From Sphingobacterium hotanense (lineage in GTDB: Bacteria; Bacteroidota; Bacteroidia; Sphingobacteriales; Sphingobacteriaceae), in contig NZ_CP030848.1 in NCBI RefSeq assembly GCF_008274825.1, forward strand, positions 2,232,001-2,296,000: a stretch of DNA of 64,000 nucleotides, written 5' to 3'. Made by a program: the position numbers and the translations under genes. Position 1 is the first letter of the stretch. Every line of letters begins with the position of its first letter. Below, piece after piece: positions 16,781 through 26,232 of the stretch. The notes below the pieces were generated by a model. That model had not been told where the DNA came from and did no database searches. It saw only the letters and a list, made by a program, of their open reading frames with translations.

Positions 16781-18061
16781 ATGAAATCTTTAAAATTTAA
16801 ATATATAGCCCTTTCGACGCTGTTGATGTTTGCAAGCTCTTGTGGAAATCAGCTTGATTTATATTCACATTCGGCGATGTCGCCTGATGCTGTGAAAGAA
16901 AGTGATATACCGGCGCTGCGTATTGGTATGTATAACAACATGCAGAATGATCCCGGTGTACATAATTTTATTCTTTTTGATTTGTTAGGTGGCGACCTGC
17001 AAACCGGGGCAAACGCGTCACCTTTAAACTTAATTACTAGCACTTTATCGCCGTTAAACTCTGTAATCTCACGTGGCTGGAACGGATATTACAGTTCGCT
17101 TTATCAAGTGAATAATGTTATTGACATTTGTAATAAGCAAGAAGCAAGCGCCGTAAGGAATAAAACTTTGGGCGAAGCATATTACTTCCGAGCATTAAAT
17201 TATTACAATCTAGTAACGCGTTGGGGAGATGTACCTCTACTATATGAAAATACGCTTGACAAGCCGTTTCGTACTGCACAGGCTGATGTTTGGGCGTTTA
17301 TAGAGCAAAATTTGAAAGAATCTTCAAATCTACTCAGCGTTGCCGACTCGTATTATTATGTTTCTGCAGATGCTATTACCGCATTGCAAGCCCGTGTATA
17401 TTTGGCGCAGGGCAAAAAGGCAGAGGCTGCACAAGCTGCTGAGAAATTAATAACCTCTGGAAAGTACGCTTTGGATAGTTTTGAGAAGATATTCCGAAAG
17501 CAAGCGAATAATGAAATTATCTTCGCCTTTGAGAATCTCTCGGAAGAGTCTTCCATTAATATTTCTGATTTGTTTTATTCATACGCCCATCCTAACAAAG
17601 GACAAGGTAATTATCGAATCACGGAAAAAACGGTGAATTTATTTGCCACTTCAGATAAACGTCGTACAATGACAATAATAAATATAGCGGGTACTGAATG
17701 TGTTAACAAATATCCAAGTGGACAAACTGGTCGTGATCCAGTTATTATTTCGAGAATTGCAGAGATGTATTTGATTTCTGCAGAAGCGCAGGGGCTTCAA
17801 AATGGATTAACTCGTCTAAACCAACTTAGAAACTACAGAGGGCTGCCAAGCATTAACCCATCATCAGAAGCAGATTTTTTAGATGCTGTATTGAAAGAAC
17901 GGCAAATGGAACTGCTAGGGGAGAACTTTCGTTTCTACGATCTGGTGCGGACAGGTAAAGCTGTAAGCACTCTGGGCATCTTAAACTATCAAACTTTACT
18001 ACCAATACCGGGAAGCGAATTACAAAGAAACACTAATTTAACACCAAATCCTGGATACTAA
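16781..18061 (+). CDS. SusD/RagB-family surface nutrient-binding lipoprotein
   Basis: The start at 16781 is preferred over an in-frame ATG at 16763 because it lies right after the SusC stop and gives a standard lipoprotein signal (LLMFASSC). The 426-aa product has TPR-like helices (GEAYYFRALNYYNLVTRWGDVPLL is the hallmark SusD segment) and a C-terminal RagB part (LDAVLKERQMELLGENFRFYDLVRTG). It sits on the cell surface and lids the SusC barrel. It is shorter than the usual 500-600 residues. Confidence 0.93.
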   Translation: MKSLKFKYIALSTLLMFASSCGNQLDLYSHSAMSPDAVKESDIPALRIGMYNNMQNDPGVHNFILFDLLGGDLQTGANASPLNLITSTLSPLNSVISRGWNGYYSSLYQVNNVIDICNKQEASAVRNKTLGEAYYFRALNYYNLVTRWGDVPLLYENTLDKPFRTAQADVWAFIEQNLKESSNLLSVADSYYYVSADAITALQARVYLAQGKKAEAAQAAEKLITSGKYALDSFEKIFRKQANNEIIFAFENLSEESSINISDLFYSYAHPNKGQGNYRITEKTVNLFATSDKRRTMTIINIAGTECVNKYPSGQTGRDPVIISRIAEMYLISAEAQGLQNGLTRLNQLRNYRGLPSINPSSEADFLDAVLKERQMELLGENFRFYDLVRTGKAVSTLGILNYQTLLPIPGSELQRNTNLTPNPGY

Positions 18062-18071
18062 TTATCAAATC

Positions 18072-19007
18072 ATGAATAAGTTAAAATCAATATATTTATC
18101 GCTACTTATTGTACCCTTATTAGGTGCATGCAGCAATAAAGACGAATTTATCAAGGTCGAGGATCAGTTCAGCTTGAATCCTACGACGGATGTTGCGAAG
18201 AAGTTAGTTAGCGGAACAAATCTTTTTGTACATATTAAGAAGGATACGTCTTACACGGTTCAAGAAGGAATTACAGCATCTGAGATATCCTATATATCGC
18301 ATACCGGCCTAGCAAAAACAATATTCACATTTGAAGTAGACTTGACTAAGCCAAATATTGGAATGGAGGTATCTACGCCGAACAACTCTCCGCAGTACGG
18401 CATGCAACAAATGACAAAGCAGGCAACTTTTGAAGATTCTGAAGGACACGAAGTTTGGGCGGGGATCAACGCTGATTTCTTTAATACTTCGAATGGGACG
18501 CCTCAGGGAATTTTATATAAGGAGGGAATAGCAATTAAAACTAGCGTCACGGATGGAATTAATACGTTTTTTGCTATCCTTAAAGACGGCAAGGCCTTTG
18601 TAGGTGATCAAGACGACTATGAGAATGTGAAAGGAGAAATTCAGGAAGCAGTTGGGGGAAGGGTAACTCTTATCAATAATGGGATACTAGCAACACAGAC
18701 AAACGCAACATTAGAGCCTCGTACTGCTATTGGTGTTTCTCAAGATGGCAGCAAAGTTTATATTTTGGTTGTTGACGGACGCCGCTTCCATTATTCAAAC
18801 GGAATGGCTTATGATGAACTTGGTAAATGTTTAAAGGCCATGGGTGCTTACGACGCCATAAACTTGGATGGCGGTGGCTCAAGCACATTTTTCGTCCGTA
18901 ACACTCCAAACTTTACGGATGATAGATTTGAAATTAGAAATTGGCCATCGGATAACGGTGGAATGGAGCGCGCTGTCGCCAATGGTATATTAATTATCAA
19001 AAAATAA
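18072..19007 (+). CDS. Phosphodiester glycosidase (NAGPA-domain) lipoprotein
   Basis: 311 aa with lipoprotein signal (lipobox LGAC). The C-terminal 200 residues carry the NAGPA/phosphodiester glycosidase signature. It shows WAGINADFFNT, PRTAIGVSQDGSKVYILVVDGR and the hallmark INLDGGGSSTFFVRN, ending in an AVANGILI strand. The family removes GlcNAc from phosphodiester-linked sugars in lysosomal uncovering enzyme and acts on phosphorylated or teichoic-type glycans in bacteria. It follows SusD by 10 bp, so it likely acts on the imported ligand at the surface or in the periplasm. Substrate not deducible. Confidence 0.88.
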   Translation: MNKLKSIYLSLLIVPLLGACSNKDEFIKVEDQFSLNPTTDVAKKLVSGTNLFVHIKKDTSYTVQEGITASEISYISHTGLAKTIFTFEVDLTKPNIGMEVSTPNNSPQYGMQQMTKQATFEDSEGHEVWAGINADFFNTSNGTPQGILYKEGIAIKTSVTDGINTFFAILKDGKAFVGDQDDYENVKGEIQEAVGGRVTLINNGILATQTNATLEPRTAIGVSQDGSKVYILVVDGRRFHYSNGMAYDELGKCLKAMGAYDAINLDGGGSSTFFVRNTPNFTDDRFEIRNWPSDNGGMERAVANGILIIKK

Positions 19008-19011
19008 GTCA

Positions 19012-20760
19012 ATGAAAGTCTATAAATTAACGCAGTTGTTAATCGTGTTACTAATTTGCTTGACCTCTTGTCAAAAGCTTGATCTTAAAAGTTTTGCCCC
19101 AGAAAATGGGACTATTTCTTTCGAAAAGAACAATTTAGAGGTTTCAAGTCAACTCGATACAATCGAAATAGCAGTCCAGTCGAATCTACCATTTAGATTA
19201 AAAACGGCCAGCAGTTGGATTAGTTTTATTAAAGCGAACAGTTTGGAATCCGGTACAGTACAAATTATAGTGGCAAGAAACCGAGAACTCAGCGAACGTA
19301 CTGGCATGGTTGAAGCTTATATCACTGATGACGTAAAAACTAGCTTAACGATTGTTCAAAAGGCTGGAGAGGTATCGACTGAAGTAAAGCATTTTTACGT
19401 GAAATCAAGTGCAAGTTCAAATTCTGATGGTTTGTCATGGGAGAAGGCGACAACTCTAGATATGGCCCTAAAAGATGCGCAGAATGGTGATGTTATTCAT
19501 GTAGCAGCAGGTGTTTATAAACCTGCGGTTAATTTATCAGGTGCCTCACAAGCGGGGGATATCACATTCGAAATCGCACAGAATGTGAAACTAATTGGTG
19601 GTTATCCCGCTCAGGCTACTACAGGTGCAGCTGCTAATGCCAACAACAAAACTGAATTGAACGGCGACGACCGCGCGACCCATGTACTAACAATTGTCGC
19701 TCCAAAAAGTAACGGTCATAAAGTAGAATTAGACGGATTTACGATTACTAAAGGTAAAGCTGGTGGTACAGGCTCAGTTGCAGTAAATGGTATAAATATA
19801 AGTCGTCAGCACGGAGCGGGTATCCTAATTGCAGGGTCTGTCGTCGAGATGAAGAATATGAAAGTTACCGATAATAGTTCATTTAATCACAATCCAGGGA
19901 TCTATATCACAGCTGCGGCTGACGTTCTTATGAAGAACGTGAGTATAACAAATAACTACTCGACAATTGCGGCTTCTAACGGAGGGGGTATTTGGAATGA
20001 CGGTTCGAAATTACAGCTGATTGATTCAGAGATTCTTGGTAATAGGACAGGGGGAGTTGGAGCAGGATTGTATAGTCTCAACTCTTCAGTCGAAAGCGTG
20101 AATATTCTTTACAACGTCACCATAGCAAACAATGTTGCTGGTGCTTTAGGATCCAACGCTGTTGGGGGCGGTATTTATGCACGTGAAAAATCATTGTTCT
20201 ATGTGATCAATTCAACAATCTATGGAAACAAGGCCGGTGGAAACGGTTTTGGAGGCGGCATCGCGTTGTATGGAGGTACACAGATGAACTTAATCAATTC
20301 GACAGTATCGGGAAATCAAGGAGGAATGAATAATGCTGCAGTTGGTGGTTTTGCCGTTCAAAATGCTTCCGCTGGTAACAATAGTTTGTTCATATATAAT
20401 TCCATCATTTCTGGAAATATAGGCACGGGTAGTTTAGAGCTTGGGGGACAAACATTTGCATCATATAGTATTAAATCTTCTATATTGTCGACTCAAGTAT
20501 ATGATTATGACGGAAAAGTAAGCACAAAAGCCTTCGATCCAACAACAGCTTTCAGTACGTTCGGAAAAAATGGTGGCTACGGTGAGACAATCCCTTTAAA
20601 AGGTTCTTCGCCCGCAACTACCGATGGTATGACAGCATTGCAACTACAGATACTCGGAATTAATTTACCAGCCATAAAACCCGATTATTTAATTCTCGAC
20701 CAGAATAACCTTTCAAGAAATAACAAAACAGTCATGGGGGCAGATATCTCAATAAAATAG
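19012..20760 (+). CDS. BACON-domain plus right-handed beta-helix lipoprotein
   Basis: 582 aa, lipoprotein signal ending LTSC. Residues about 35-120 form a BACON-type carbohydrate-associated domain (PFRLKTASSWISFIK ... SLTIVQKAG). From about residue 125 the DUF1565-like opening FYVKSSASSNSDGLSWEKATTLDMALKDAQNGDVIHVAAGVYK leads into a parallel beta-helix with repeated N-N, S-T-I-Y-G-N and GGGI(A/Y) turns. Such proteins bind or cleave polysaccharides at the surface. It closes the fecI-fecR-susC-susD operon and is followed by an 18-bp perfect terminator stem. No catalytic residues could be assigned. Confidence 0.8.
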   Translation: MKVYKLTQLLIVLLICLTSCQKLDLKSFAPENGTISFEKNNLEVSSQLDTIEIAVQSNLPFRLKTASSWISFIKANSLESGTVQIIVARNRELSERTGMVEAYITDDVKTSLTIVQKAGEVSTEVKHFYVKSSASSNSDGLSWEKATTLDMALKDAQNGDVIHVAAGVYKPAVNLSGASQAGDITFEIAQNVKLIGGYPAQATTGAAANANNKTELNGDDRATHVLTIVAPKSNGHKVELDGFTITKGKAGGTGSVAVNGINISRQHGAGILIAGSVVEMKNMKVTDNSSFNHNPGIYITAAADVLMKNVSITNNYSTIAASNGGGIWNDGSKLQLIDSEILGNRTGGVGAGLYSLNSSVESVNILYNVTIANNVAGALGSNAVGGGIYAREKSLFYVINSTIYGNKAGGNGFGGGIALYGGTQMNLINSTVSGNQGGMNNAAVGGFAVQNASAGNNSLFIYNSIISGNIGTGSLELGGQTFASYSIKSSILSTQVYDYDGKVSTKAFDPTTAFSTFGKNGGYGETIPLKGSSPATTDGMTALQLQILGINLPAIKPDYLILDQNNLSRNNKTVMGADISIK

Positions 20761-20772
20761 CACCCCCCAAAA

Positions 20773-20818
20773 AAAGAAAGCAGTGGAGTCCAGACAAGAC
20801 TCCACTGCTTTCTTTTTT
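20773..20818. terminator. Bidirectional terminator
   Basis: 20773-20790 and 20798-20815 are perfect 18-base inverted arms around a seven-base loop. The arms start with an A run and end with a T run, so the hairpin can serve both the beta-helix gene on the plus strand and the SPFH-like gene converging from the minus strand. Confidence 0.92.
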
Positions 20819-20835
20819 CCCTAACGCCTCCTTCC

Positions 20836-21552
20836 TTACTCTCCACTCTGCAAAGTCGGCAATTGATTCTTAACACTAATCTTCGTAGCACCAGCGCGCT
20901 CGATCATCACGGCTTTCCCAACATCCTGAAGACCTTTGCTCTCATAGATCTTCATTGCCGTTGACACATCGATAGCCTGTCTTGTTTGCTCATCCAGATC
21001 AAAAGCTAGCGTGATAAAATTCAACTTTACACCAAGCTTTTCCAGTTCTCTATTACTTTCCTCAAGCAAATGATTCTCGATATCCGATTGGTCCAATTCC
21101 ACGATATCCTCATTTACGAATATCCGTTTTGCTACATCCTTTATCCGTTTATCGATCACCATATTCTCTGCCATTTCGAAGGATTTACCCAACGCATCTT
21201 CATTATCCGCATCCACATTCGCTTTCCCTAAGAATTTAGCTTGCTTAATAAACGACAACGCATCGGTAATCGAATAATCATAATCAATATGAATATTCGC
21301 CCTTACCTTATCTTTTAAATTGGAGATAAAGCGAGCTTCACCCTGCATTGGAAAATTAGGAATAACGACCTTCATGTAGCACATATTCAGACCGGCTTTC
21401 GGGACAGCATCTCCCGCCTCAATTTTCTTCCAGGTCATACCGCAGTCGCTAGATACCACAACTTGTTGGTTAGACTTTGCATAGTTACAAGATTGTGCGA
21501 TTAGGGCAGCACAAGCCGCTGAGATAAACCAAATTGATTTATTAAAATTCAT
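20836..21552 (-). CDS. SPFH/Band-7-like lipoprotein (238 aa)
   Basis: Starts with a lipoprotein signal (CAALIAQSC). The body resembles a compact SPFH (prohibitin-like) domain. It shows a beta part including ARFISNLKDKVRANIHIDYDYSITDALSFI, then helices RIKDVAKRIFVNEDI and LEKLGVKLNFITLAFDLDEQTRQAIDVSTAMKIYESKG. The last pattern fits the C-terminal helix of SPFH proteins. It is shorter than the usual 280-350 residues. Monocistronic. The role is unknown and the family call is by eye. Confidence 0.5.
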   Translation of the reverse strand: MNFNKSIWFISAACAALIAQSCNYAKSNQQVVVSSDCGMTWKKIEAGDAVPKAGLNMCYMKVVIPNFPMQGEARFISNLKDKVRANIHIDYDYSITDALSFIKQAKFLGKANVDADNEDALGKSFEMAENMVIDKRIKDVAKRIFVNEDIVELDQSDIENHLLEESNRELEKLGVKLNFITLAFDLDEQTRQAIDVSTAMKIYESKGLQDVGKAVMIERAGATKISVKNQLPTLQSGE

Positions 21553-21693
21553 GGTTAAAATGGATTAGTTTGGTATAGTTACTTTAGCTTCAGCAAACTC
21601 TTTTTATCAAAAATGCTAAAGCGCATCAAATGTAAGAATTTGTTGGAATATTTACCTCTCAAGGAATAATGAAGGTATTCCAACACAGCATTA

Positions 21694-21729
21694 AATAAAA
21701 AAAGGGAGAATCAACAATTCCCCCTTTCC
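21694..21729 (-). terminator. Terminator of the DEAD-box-like gene
   Basis: On the minus strand AAAGGGGGAA pairs with TTCTCCCTTT (one mismatch) around a seven-base loop and is followed by TTTTATTT. It lies directly after the stop at 21740. Confidence 0.7.
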
Positions 21730-21739
21730 TTATCTAAGA

Positions 21740-23014
21740 CTATTTTCTTTTATTCTTCATTGTCATTTTCGCCTTGGCGCCACCTCCATAATTGTAGGTT
21801 TTGCTATTACTTTCCTTCTTTTTATGGAAAGCACCGCCCTGACTTTCGTCAATAACCGGCTTCTCTTTTGGGGCATCAGAAGGGGTGTAGATCAACAGAT
21901 CTTTCGGCAAGGGTTCTACAGGAATTTTCTTACCCAATGATTGTTCAATCTTCTTTACTTCCGGCAATTCGATGTCTGTAGCAAAGCTGATTGCGATAGC
22001 ATCCTCATTAGAAGATTTTAAAACGTGTTTCACAAAGCGTTCAATCTCCTCAGGAATTTCGAAATGGAAAATAAAAGGGATGCCGCTCAAATCAACATCC
22101 GAAGTGTTTTCATTTGCAACAAGAAGTATTCGGCATTCCGGCAACTGTTTAAAGATGTTGACATCATCAATATTATAATCTTGTGGATTGACACCCTGAT
22201 ATAATGCTGCAACGCCTTTCTTGACGTGAAGTCTTTCGAGTAATTTGCGAGCTGTATGTACAGTATTAACAAACACAATCACCTTATCAAAAACCTCTTC
22301 GTCGCGCATCAAATCATTCAACAAATTGATCTTCGTCGTAAAGTTAGGAACTTGATACAGCAAAAGCTCATGCGTATCATGCGTATGATCGCCCAAATCT
22401 TCAACTTCAATCAATGTAGCAAATGGCATGAAAACATCGATCATCGCGTGAAGCTTTTCATGCTCCACGGTGCTAAATGCTAGGTACTGCACCTTTCCAC
22501 AGCTTTGAGCAAGTTCTCGCACGGTATTCGACATGCCTTGTTTTACAATTTCTTCCGCATCATCCACAATAAACGTTTGTATACGATTCAGGTTCAATCC
22601 TAATTTCAGATAAACCGCGCGCGCGCGAGTAGGAGTAGCAACAACGATATCCACACCACGAACAAGATCTTCGATTTCCTCTTCCATACTTCCCGAAGAC
22701 TTTAAGCCCATTATAGCCAAGTTCTTATTTTTGCTAATGGCATAAAATGCTTCAACAATTTCTTCGATCCGCTCCTCATTTGGCGCTAAAACTAAAACTT
22801 TAGGAGCCTCATCATCAGTGTATTTTAAACGCATCAACACTCCTAAAATATACGTTGTCGTTTTGCCGGCGCCTTCAGGAGCAATACCAATTAGACTATG
22901 ACCTCCAACAATTCTGGAAAGGGTTTTTAACTGGAATTCCTTCGCAGTAAAATAACCTAATTCGTTCATGTTCGAATAAAGACGCTTGCTAAGTTTTAAT
23001 TTATCTAAAGACAC
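21740..23014 (-). CDS. Degenerate DEAD-box RNA helicase-like protein
   Basis: 424 aa with two RecA-like domains and a basic, glycine/lysine-rich tail (GGGAKAKMTMKNKRK). Motif Q is FTAKEFQLKTL. Motif I is APEGAGKTTT. Motif II, which should be DEAD, reads VDDAEE. Motif Ia is APNEE rather than PTREL, motif III is FST rather than SAT, and the motif VI arginine pair (HRxGRxxR) is not found; its place reads VKHVLKSSNED. The fold is kept, but ATP hydrolysis and unwinding are doubtful. It may act as an RNA-binding protein. Monocistronic. Confidence 0.75.
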   Translation of the reverse strand: MSLDKLKLSKRLYSNMNELGYFTAKEFQLKTLSRIVGGHSLIGIAPEGAGKTTTYILGVLMRLKYTDDEAPKVLVLAPNEERIEEIVEAFYAISKNKNLAIMGLKSSGSMEEEIEDLVRGVDIVVATPTRARAVYLKLGLNLNRIQTFIVDDAEEIVKQGMSNTVRELAQSCGKVQYLAFSTVEHEKLHAMIDVFMPFATLIEVEDLGDHTHDTHELLLYQVPNFTTKINLLNDLMRDEEVFDKVIVFVNTVHTARKLLERLHVKKGVAALYQGVNPQDYNIDDVNIFKQLPECRILLVANENTSDVDLSGIPFIFHFEIPEEIERFVKHVLKSSNEDAIAISFATDIELPEVKKIEQSLGKKIPVEPLPKDLLIYTPSDAPKEKPVIDESQGGAFHKKKESNSKTYNYGGGAKAKMTMKNKRK

Positions 23015-23325
23015 TGTTGATTTTTTTAATGAATGTGTAGCTGCAAAGTTAATTAAAATATCGCGGTTCTCGATTATTCAATGCGCTTGGTGGGTACTTG
23101 CAACGAAATTTCTATCAAACTAGATTTATATATTTTCAATATATTTGAGAACACACTAACGGGGCAAACCTCTATCTAGCTCTTCTTGAAGCTATCGCAT
23201 TCTTTATAATTAGGATACCTGAGTAACATATTCTATGAAATATGGCTGCTGCATTGTCGAATATGGACCAAGGACTGACGAATATCGAATTAACTCCAAT
23301 TAGTATGTTTTAATAAATCATTTTT
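23015..23325. other. Divergent intergenic region
   Basis: Lies between the DEAD-box-like gene and the sensor-kinase gene. On the minus strand TAACTTTG (23044-23051) fits a -7 box for the DEAD-box-like gene, without a matching -33 box. Nothing else is supported. Confidence 0.35.
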
Positions 23326-24330
23326 ATGTTTATGAACCAAAATCTGATTGTTCGCAACTTTCTCTTACGCTCAAACATCCTATGGATTGCTCTCTCCTTG
23401 AGCATTCTTCTAATGGTCTTCAGTTGTCAAACAGATCAAAGCAGCAGCTTATCTTCAAGCGAGCAACAGCGATTGGATAGCATCGCCAAGCGTGAATTTT
23501 TAAAATATTTTACGCTTGCCTCCGAACCTAGAGATGCTGACGCGGACACTTTGTTGAAAGCCTATGAGCGAACAGATGGTTTTAGAAAAAACATATATTA
23601 TTGGACGACAAAAGTAGGGAAATTGAATTATGGTTTCAAAAATGATACGCTCGTCAATATCGTGGACGCCATTGACATACCTAAATCGAAACCCGAGGAA
23701 TGGGTTCTTAAACAAATAATATTATTAAAAAGTAAATCCAACGATCGAGACATTAATCCTTCAGCCGTATTAAAACAGTTGATCGAAGTCCGTGCAGAAG
23801 CAGAAAAGCTCAATTCCATCTATCTATATGAGCTAGATAATCTTTTAGCGATGTCCTATTATTCGAATCGCGATACCGAGAATTCGTTGACACATGTCGA
23901 GTGGATGAAGCGTAATTATCTTTATGCCGACCATCCTAGATTTAGGCAAATGTATTACGATATACGTTTCATGCTTTCGCTAAATTTCAAAGACAAGATA
24001 AAAACGAAAGAGTTTTTAGATAGCTGCCAATCCTTGGCGATTGCATTAAACGACACGCTTGCGCTGATGCGATCTTACGATTTCGAAGCGCAATGGCTGA
24101 AGCGAACGGGAAGGACGAAAGAGGCTGTCGAAAAGGCAAGGGTGTATTTTCAATTTGCGAATGAGACAAAAAGATATAATGCTTTAAAGCGTTATCTTAA
24201 CTTCGCAGAATTATTTCTCGCCAATAGTCAGCCTGACTCAGCAATTTTTTATTTGAACCAAGGTGTTAAACTGGATTCGATTCAGAAAAATGATACTAAG
24301 GATCTGGCAGGGACTTACTATAGTATATAG
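23326..24330 (+). pseudogene. Sensor kinase 5' part: signal sequence and TPR-like sensory domain, cut by a frameshift
   Basis: 334 codons encode a hydrophobic N-terminus with a lipobox-like VFSC and then a helical, TPR-like periplasmic region (tetratricopeptide-style helices from about residue 60). The frame ends at TAG 24328-24330 after TYYSI. The continuation of the protein lies in the next frame: leaving out one T in 24321-24330 restores TYYSISESYAMKGDF and joins it to the histidine-kinase half. Together they form one LytS-type sensor of about 650 residues. Whether this is a real mutation, a phase switch or a base error cannot be told from the sequence. Confidence 0.7.
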
Positions 24331-25282
24331 TGAATCATACGCTATGAAAGGTGATTTTAAGCGAGCATTCGAATACAGCAAAAAAGAAAATCAGGCTTAC
24401 AAAGAAGCCAACGAAATTATTCAGAAGACTGAAATTGCGGAACTGACTGCCCGTTATGATGCGGAAAAGAAAGACGAAGCCATACAATCGCTTCAAACCA
24501 ACAATGAATTGAGCGATAAATTAATTCTACAGCAGCGCTGGACCTTCAGTATATCAATCGCCTTGCTCGCCTTGTTAGGCTTCTTTTTGTTCAATTCTTA
24601 CAAACAGAAGCTCTTTAAAGCACAGCATGATAAATTGCTGTTAGAAAATAAACAGCTTCTTTTAGAGCAAAAGAATAGACAGAATCAATTAAATCCTCAT
24701 TTTATATATAACTCCATCGCCAACCTACAAGGGCTCATCAGTACCAATCAAAAGCAGGAAGCCAATCAATATTTGATCACATTGACGAGAGTAATCAGAG
24801 ATATGCTCGAGCTGAATAGAAAGGACTTTATCCCTTTAGAAAAGGAAATCAGAAGTTTACAGAACTACGTCAATCTGCAGCAGATGCGCTTTAGTCATTC
24901 CTTCGATTTCAAAGTAGAATCGGTTGATTTAGATCTTGACAATATCCTTATTCCACCGATGCTAATTCAGCCATTTGTTGAAAATGCAATTGAACATGGG
25001 TTAATGAATCTCGATCGCAAGGGATGTTTACAGGTAAAGTTCTATCAGAATGAAGCAACCTTACATATCGAGATTACCGACAACGGAAAAGGGGCGACGG
25101 AAGAATCTGTCAAAAGTTTTGAAAAAGAATCTCTTTCCCATGTAATTACGCAGGAACGCATAGAATTGCTTTATGGAAACGATACTAAGACCGCAGGACT
25201 AAAGACTTTCCCAAATTTTAGAGCCGATGGCTCAGGGTATAAAGTCGAAATATACATACCACTAACTTTATTTTTTGATTAA
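24263..25282 (+). pseudogene. Sensor kinase 3' part: LytS-type histidine kinase
   Basis: The true coding part runs from about 24331. It contains the last TPR helices (ESYAMKGDFKRAFEYSKKENQAYKE), a membrane helix (WTFSISIALLALLGFFLF) and a coiled coil. The His_kinase domain shows phospho-acceptor motif NQLNPHFIYNSIANLQ, and a HATPase_c domain shows N-box ENAIEHG and DNGKG. The first 20 codons of this frame overlap the 5' part out of frame and are not expected to be used. The LytTR regulator begins three bases after its stop, so the pair forms a two-component system just upstream of the RiPP precursors. Confidence 0.8.
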
Positions 25283-25285
25283 ATT

Positions 25286-26026
25286 ATGCTGAAGATCTAT
25301 ATACTTGAAGATGAGGAAAACATACTTCGCTACATCCGTACTATTCTTGACGAAATTCCATATGTCGCTGTAGTGGGATCCGCAGCTTCTATTAAAAAGG
25401 CGCAAATAGAAATCCCTCGGGAATTACCCGACCTTATTCTCTCGGATATTCAACTGAAAGATGGAATCAGTTTGGAATTGCTCGCAAATCTAAATCTAGA
25501 CACACATATTATCTTCATCACAGCATTCAATCAATATGCGATGGAGGCCTTGAACCTCGGCGCTATAGGCTACCTAACAAAGCCGATAGACCCAAATCTC
25601 CTTGTCGAGAAGATCGAGCAGTGCTATAAAAAAACATCGGAATTTAAATTCAATCAGCTACAGCTTAAGATTGCTGAAAATCATCTGAAGCATCCGTCTA
25701 TACCCAAAAAGATTGCCCTACGGACCTTTGAATTTACGCAGATCGTGAATGTGGAAGACATTCTGTATTGTTATAGCGATAAGGGCTATACCACCTTCAA
25801 CCTCAAAGATGGTGTAAACTTGATGGTGTCTAAGGTAATAAAGCATTTTGAAGCGATGTTGCCACCAGAACAATTTATCCGTTGTCATCAATCCTATCTA
25901 ATCAATTCGCACTTTATTCATAAATACTATAAAGACGGACAATTGGAAATGAGAGATGGAAAAAAAATCCCTGTCTCTAATAGAAAACGAGAAGCGATCA
26001 TGCAGTTTATTGAAAGACTTACCTAA
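25286..26026 (+). CDS. LytTR-family response regulator
   Basis: 246 aa. The receiver domain has acidic pocket EDEEN, phospho-acceptor Asp54 in LILSDIQL, Thr in FITAF and Lys in LTKPID. It is followed by a C-terminal LytTR DNA-binding domain (residues about 140-243: VNVEDILYCYSDKGYTTF, FIRCHQSYLINSHFI, KKIPVSNRKR). It is co-transcribed with the LytS-type kinase. It is the obvious candidate regulator for the precursor operon 200 bp downstream, and a terminator separates the two. Full length. Confidence 0.93.
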   Translation: MLKIYILEDEENILRYIRTILDEIPYVAVVGSAASIKKAQIEIPRELPDLILSDIQLKDGISLELLANLNLDTHIIFITAFNQYAMEALNLGAIGYLTKPIDPNLLVEKIEQCYKKTSEFKFNQLQLKIAENHLKHPSIPKKIALRTFEFTQIVNVEDILYCYSDKGYTTFNLKDGVNLMVSKVIKHFEAMLPPEQFIRCHQSYLINSHFIHKYYKDGQLEMRDGKKIPVSNRKREAIMQFIERLT

Positions 26027-26052
26027 CTCTTGATTTTAATTTTTAGTTGTTT

Positions 26053-26076
26053 AAACGCACTTTTCAGTGCGTTTTT
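26053..26076 (+). terminator. Terminator of the LytS/LytTR operon
   Basis: AAACGCACT and AGTGCGTTT form a nine-bp perfect stem around TTTC, followed by a T run. It lies about 27 bp after the LytTR stop. Confidence 0.92.
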
Positions 26077-26151
26077 TGATTTTAGACGAGTCCTTTCTAT
26101 AGCTTGCCAATCGTCGCCACTTCGAATATTCTCTAATACTTGACGCTTATT

Positions 26152-26218
26152 GATTGATACCTATATCAATCTTCATTCTATCAAAAAACTTAAAAATATT
26201 CCTTGATATTTAAATCAA
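26152..26218 (+). promoter_or_regulatory. TTGATA/TATCAA half-site cluster upstream of the precursor operon
   Basis: A perfect dyad GATTGATA-N4-TATCAATC lies at 26152-26171. Further half-sites follow: TATCAA at 26179-26184 and a looser dyad TTGAT-N6-ATCAA at 26203-26218, all within 90 bp of the first precursor ATG. The density suggests an operator; the adjacent LytTR regulator is the natural candidate to bind it. No canonical TAnnTTTG box was found here. Confidence 0.4.
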
Positions 26219-26232
26219 CAAACAAGTCAGAG

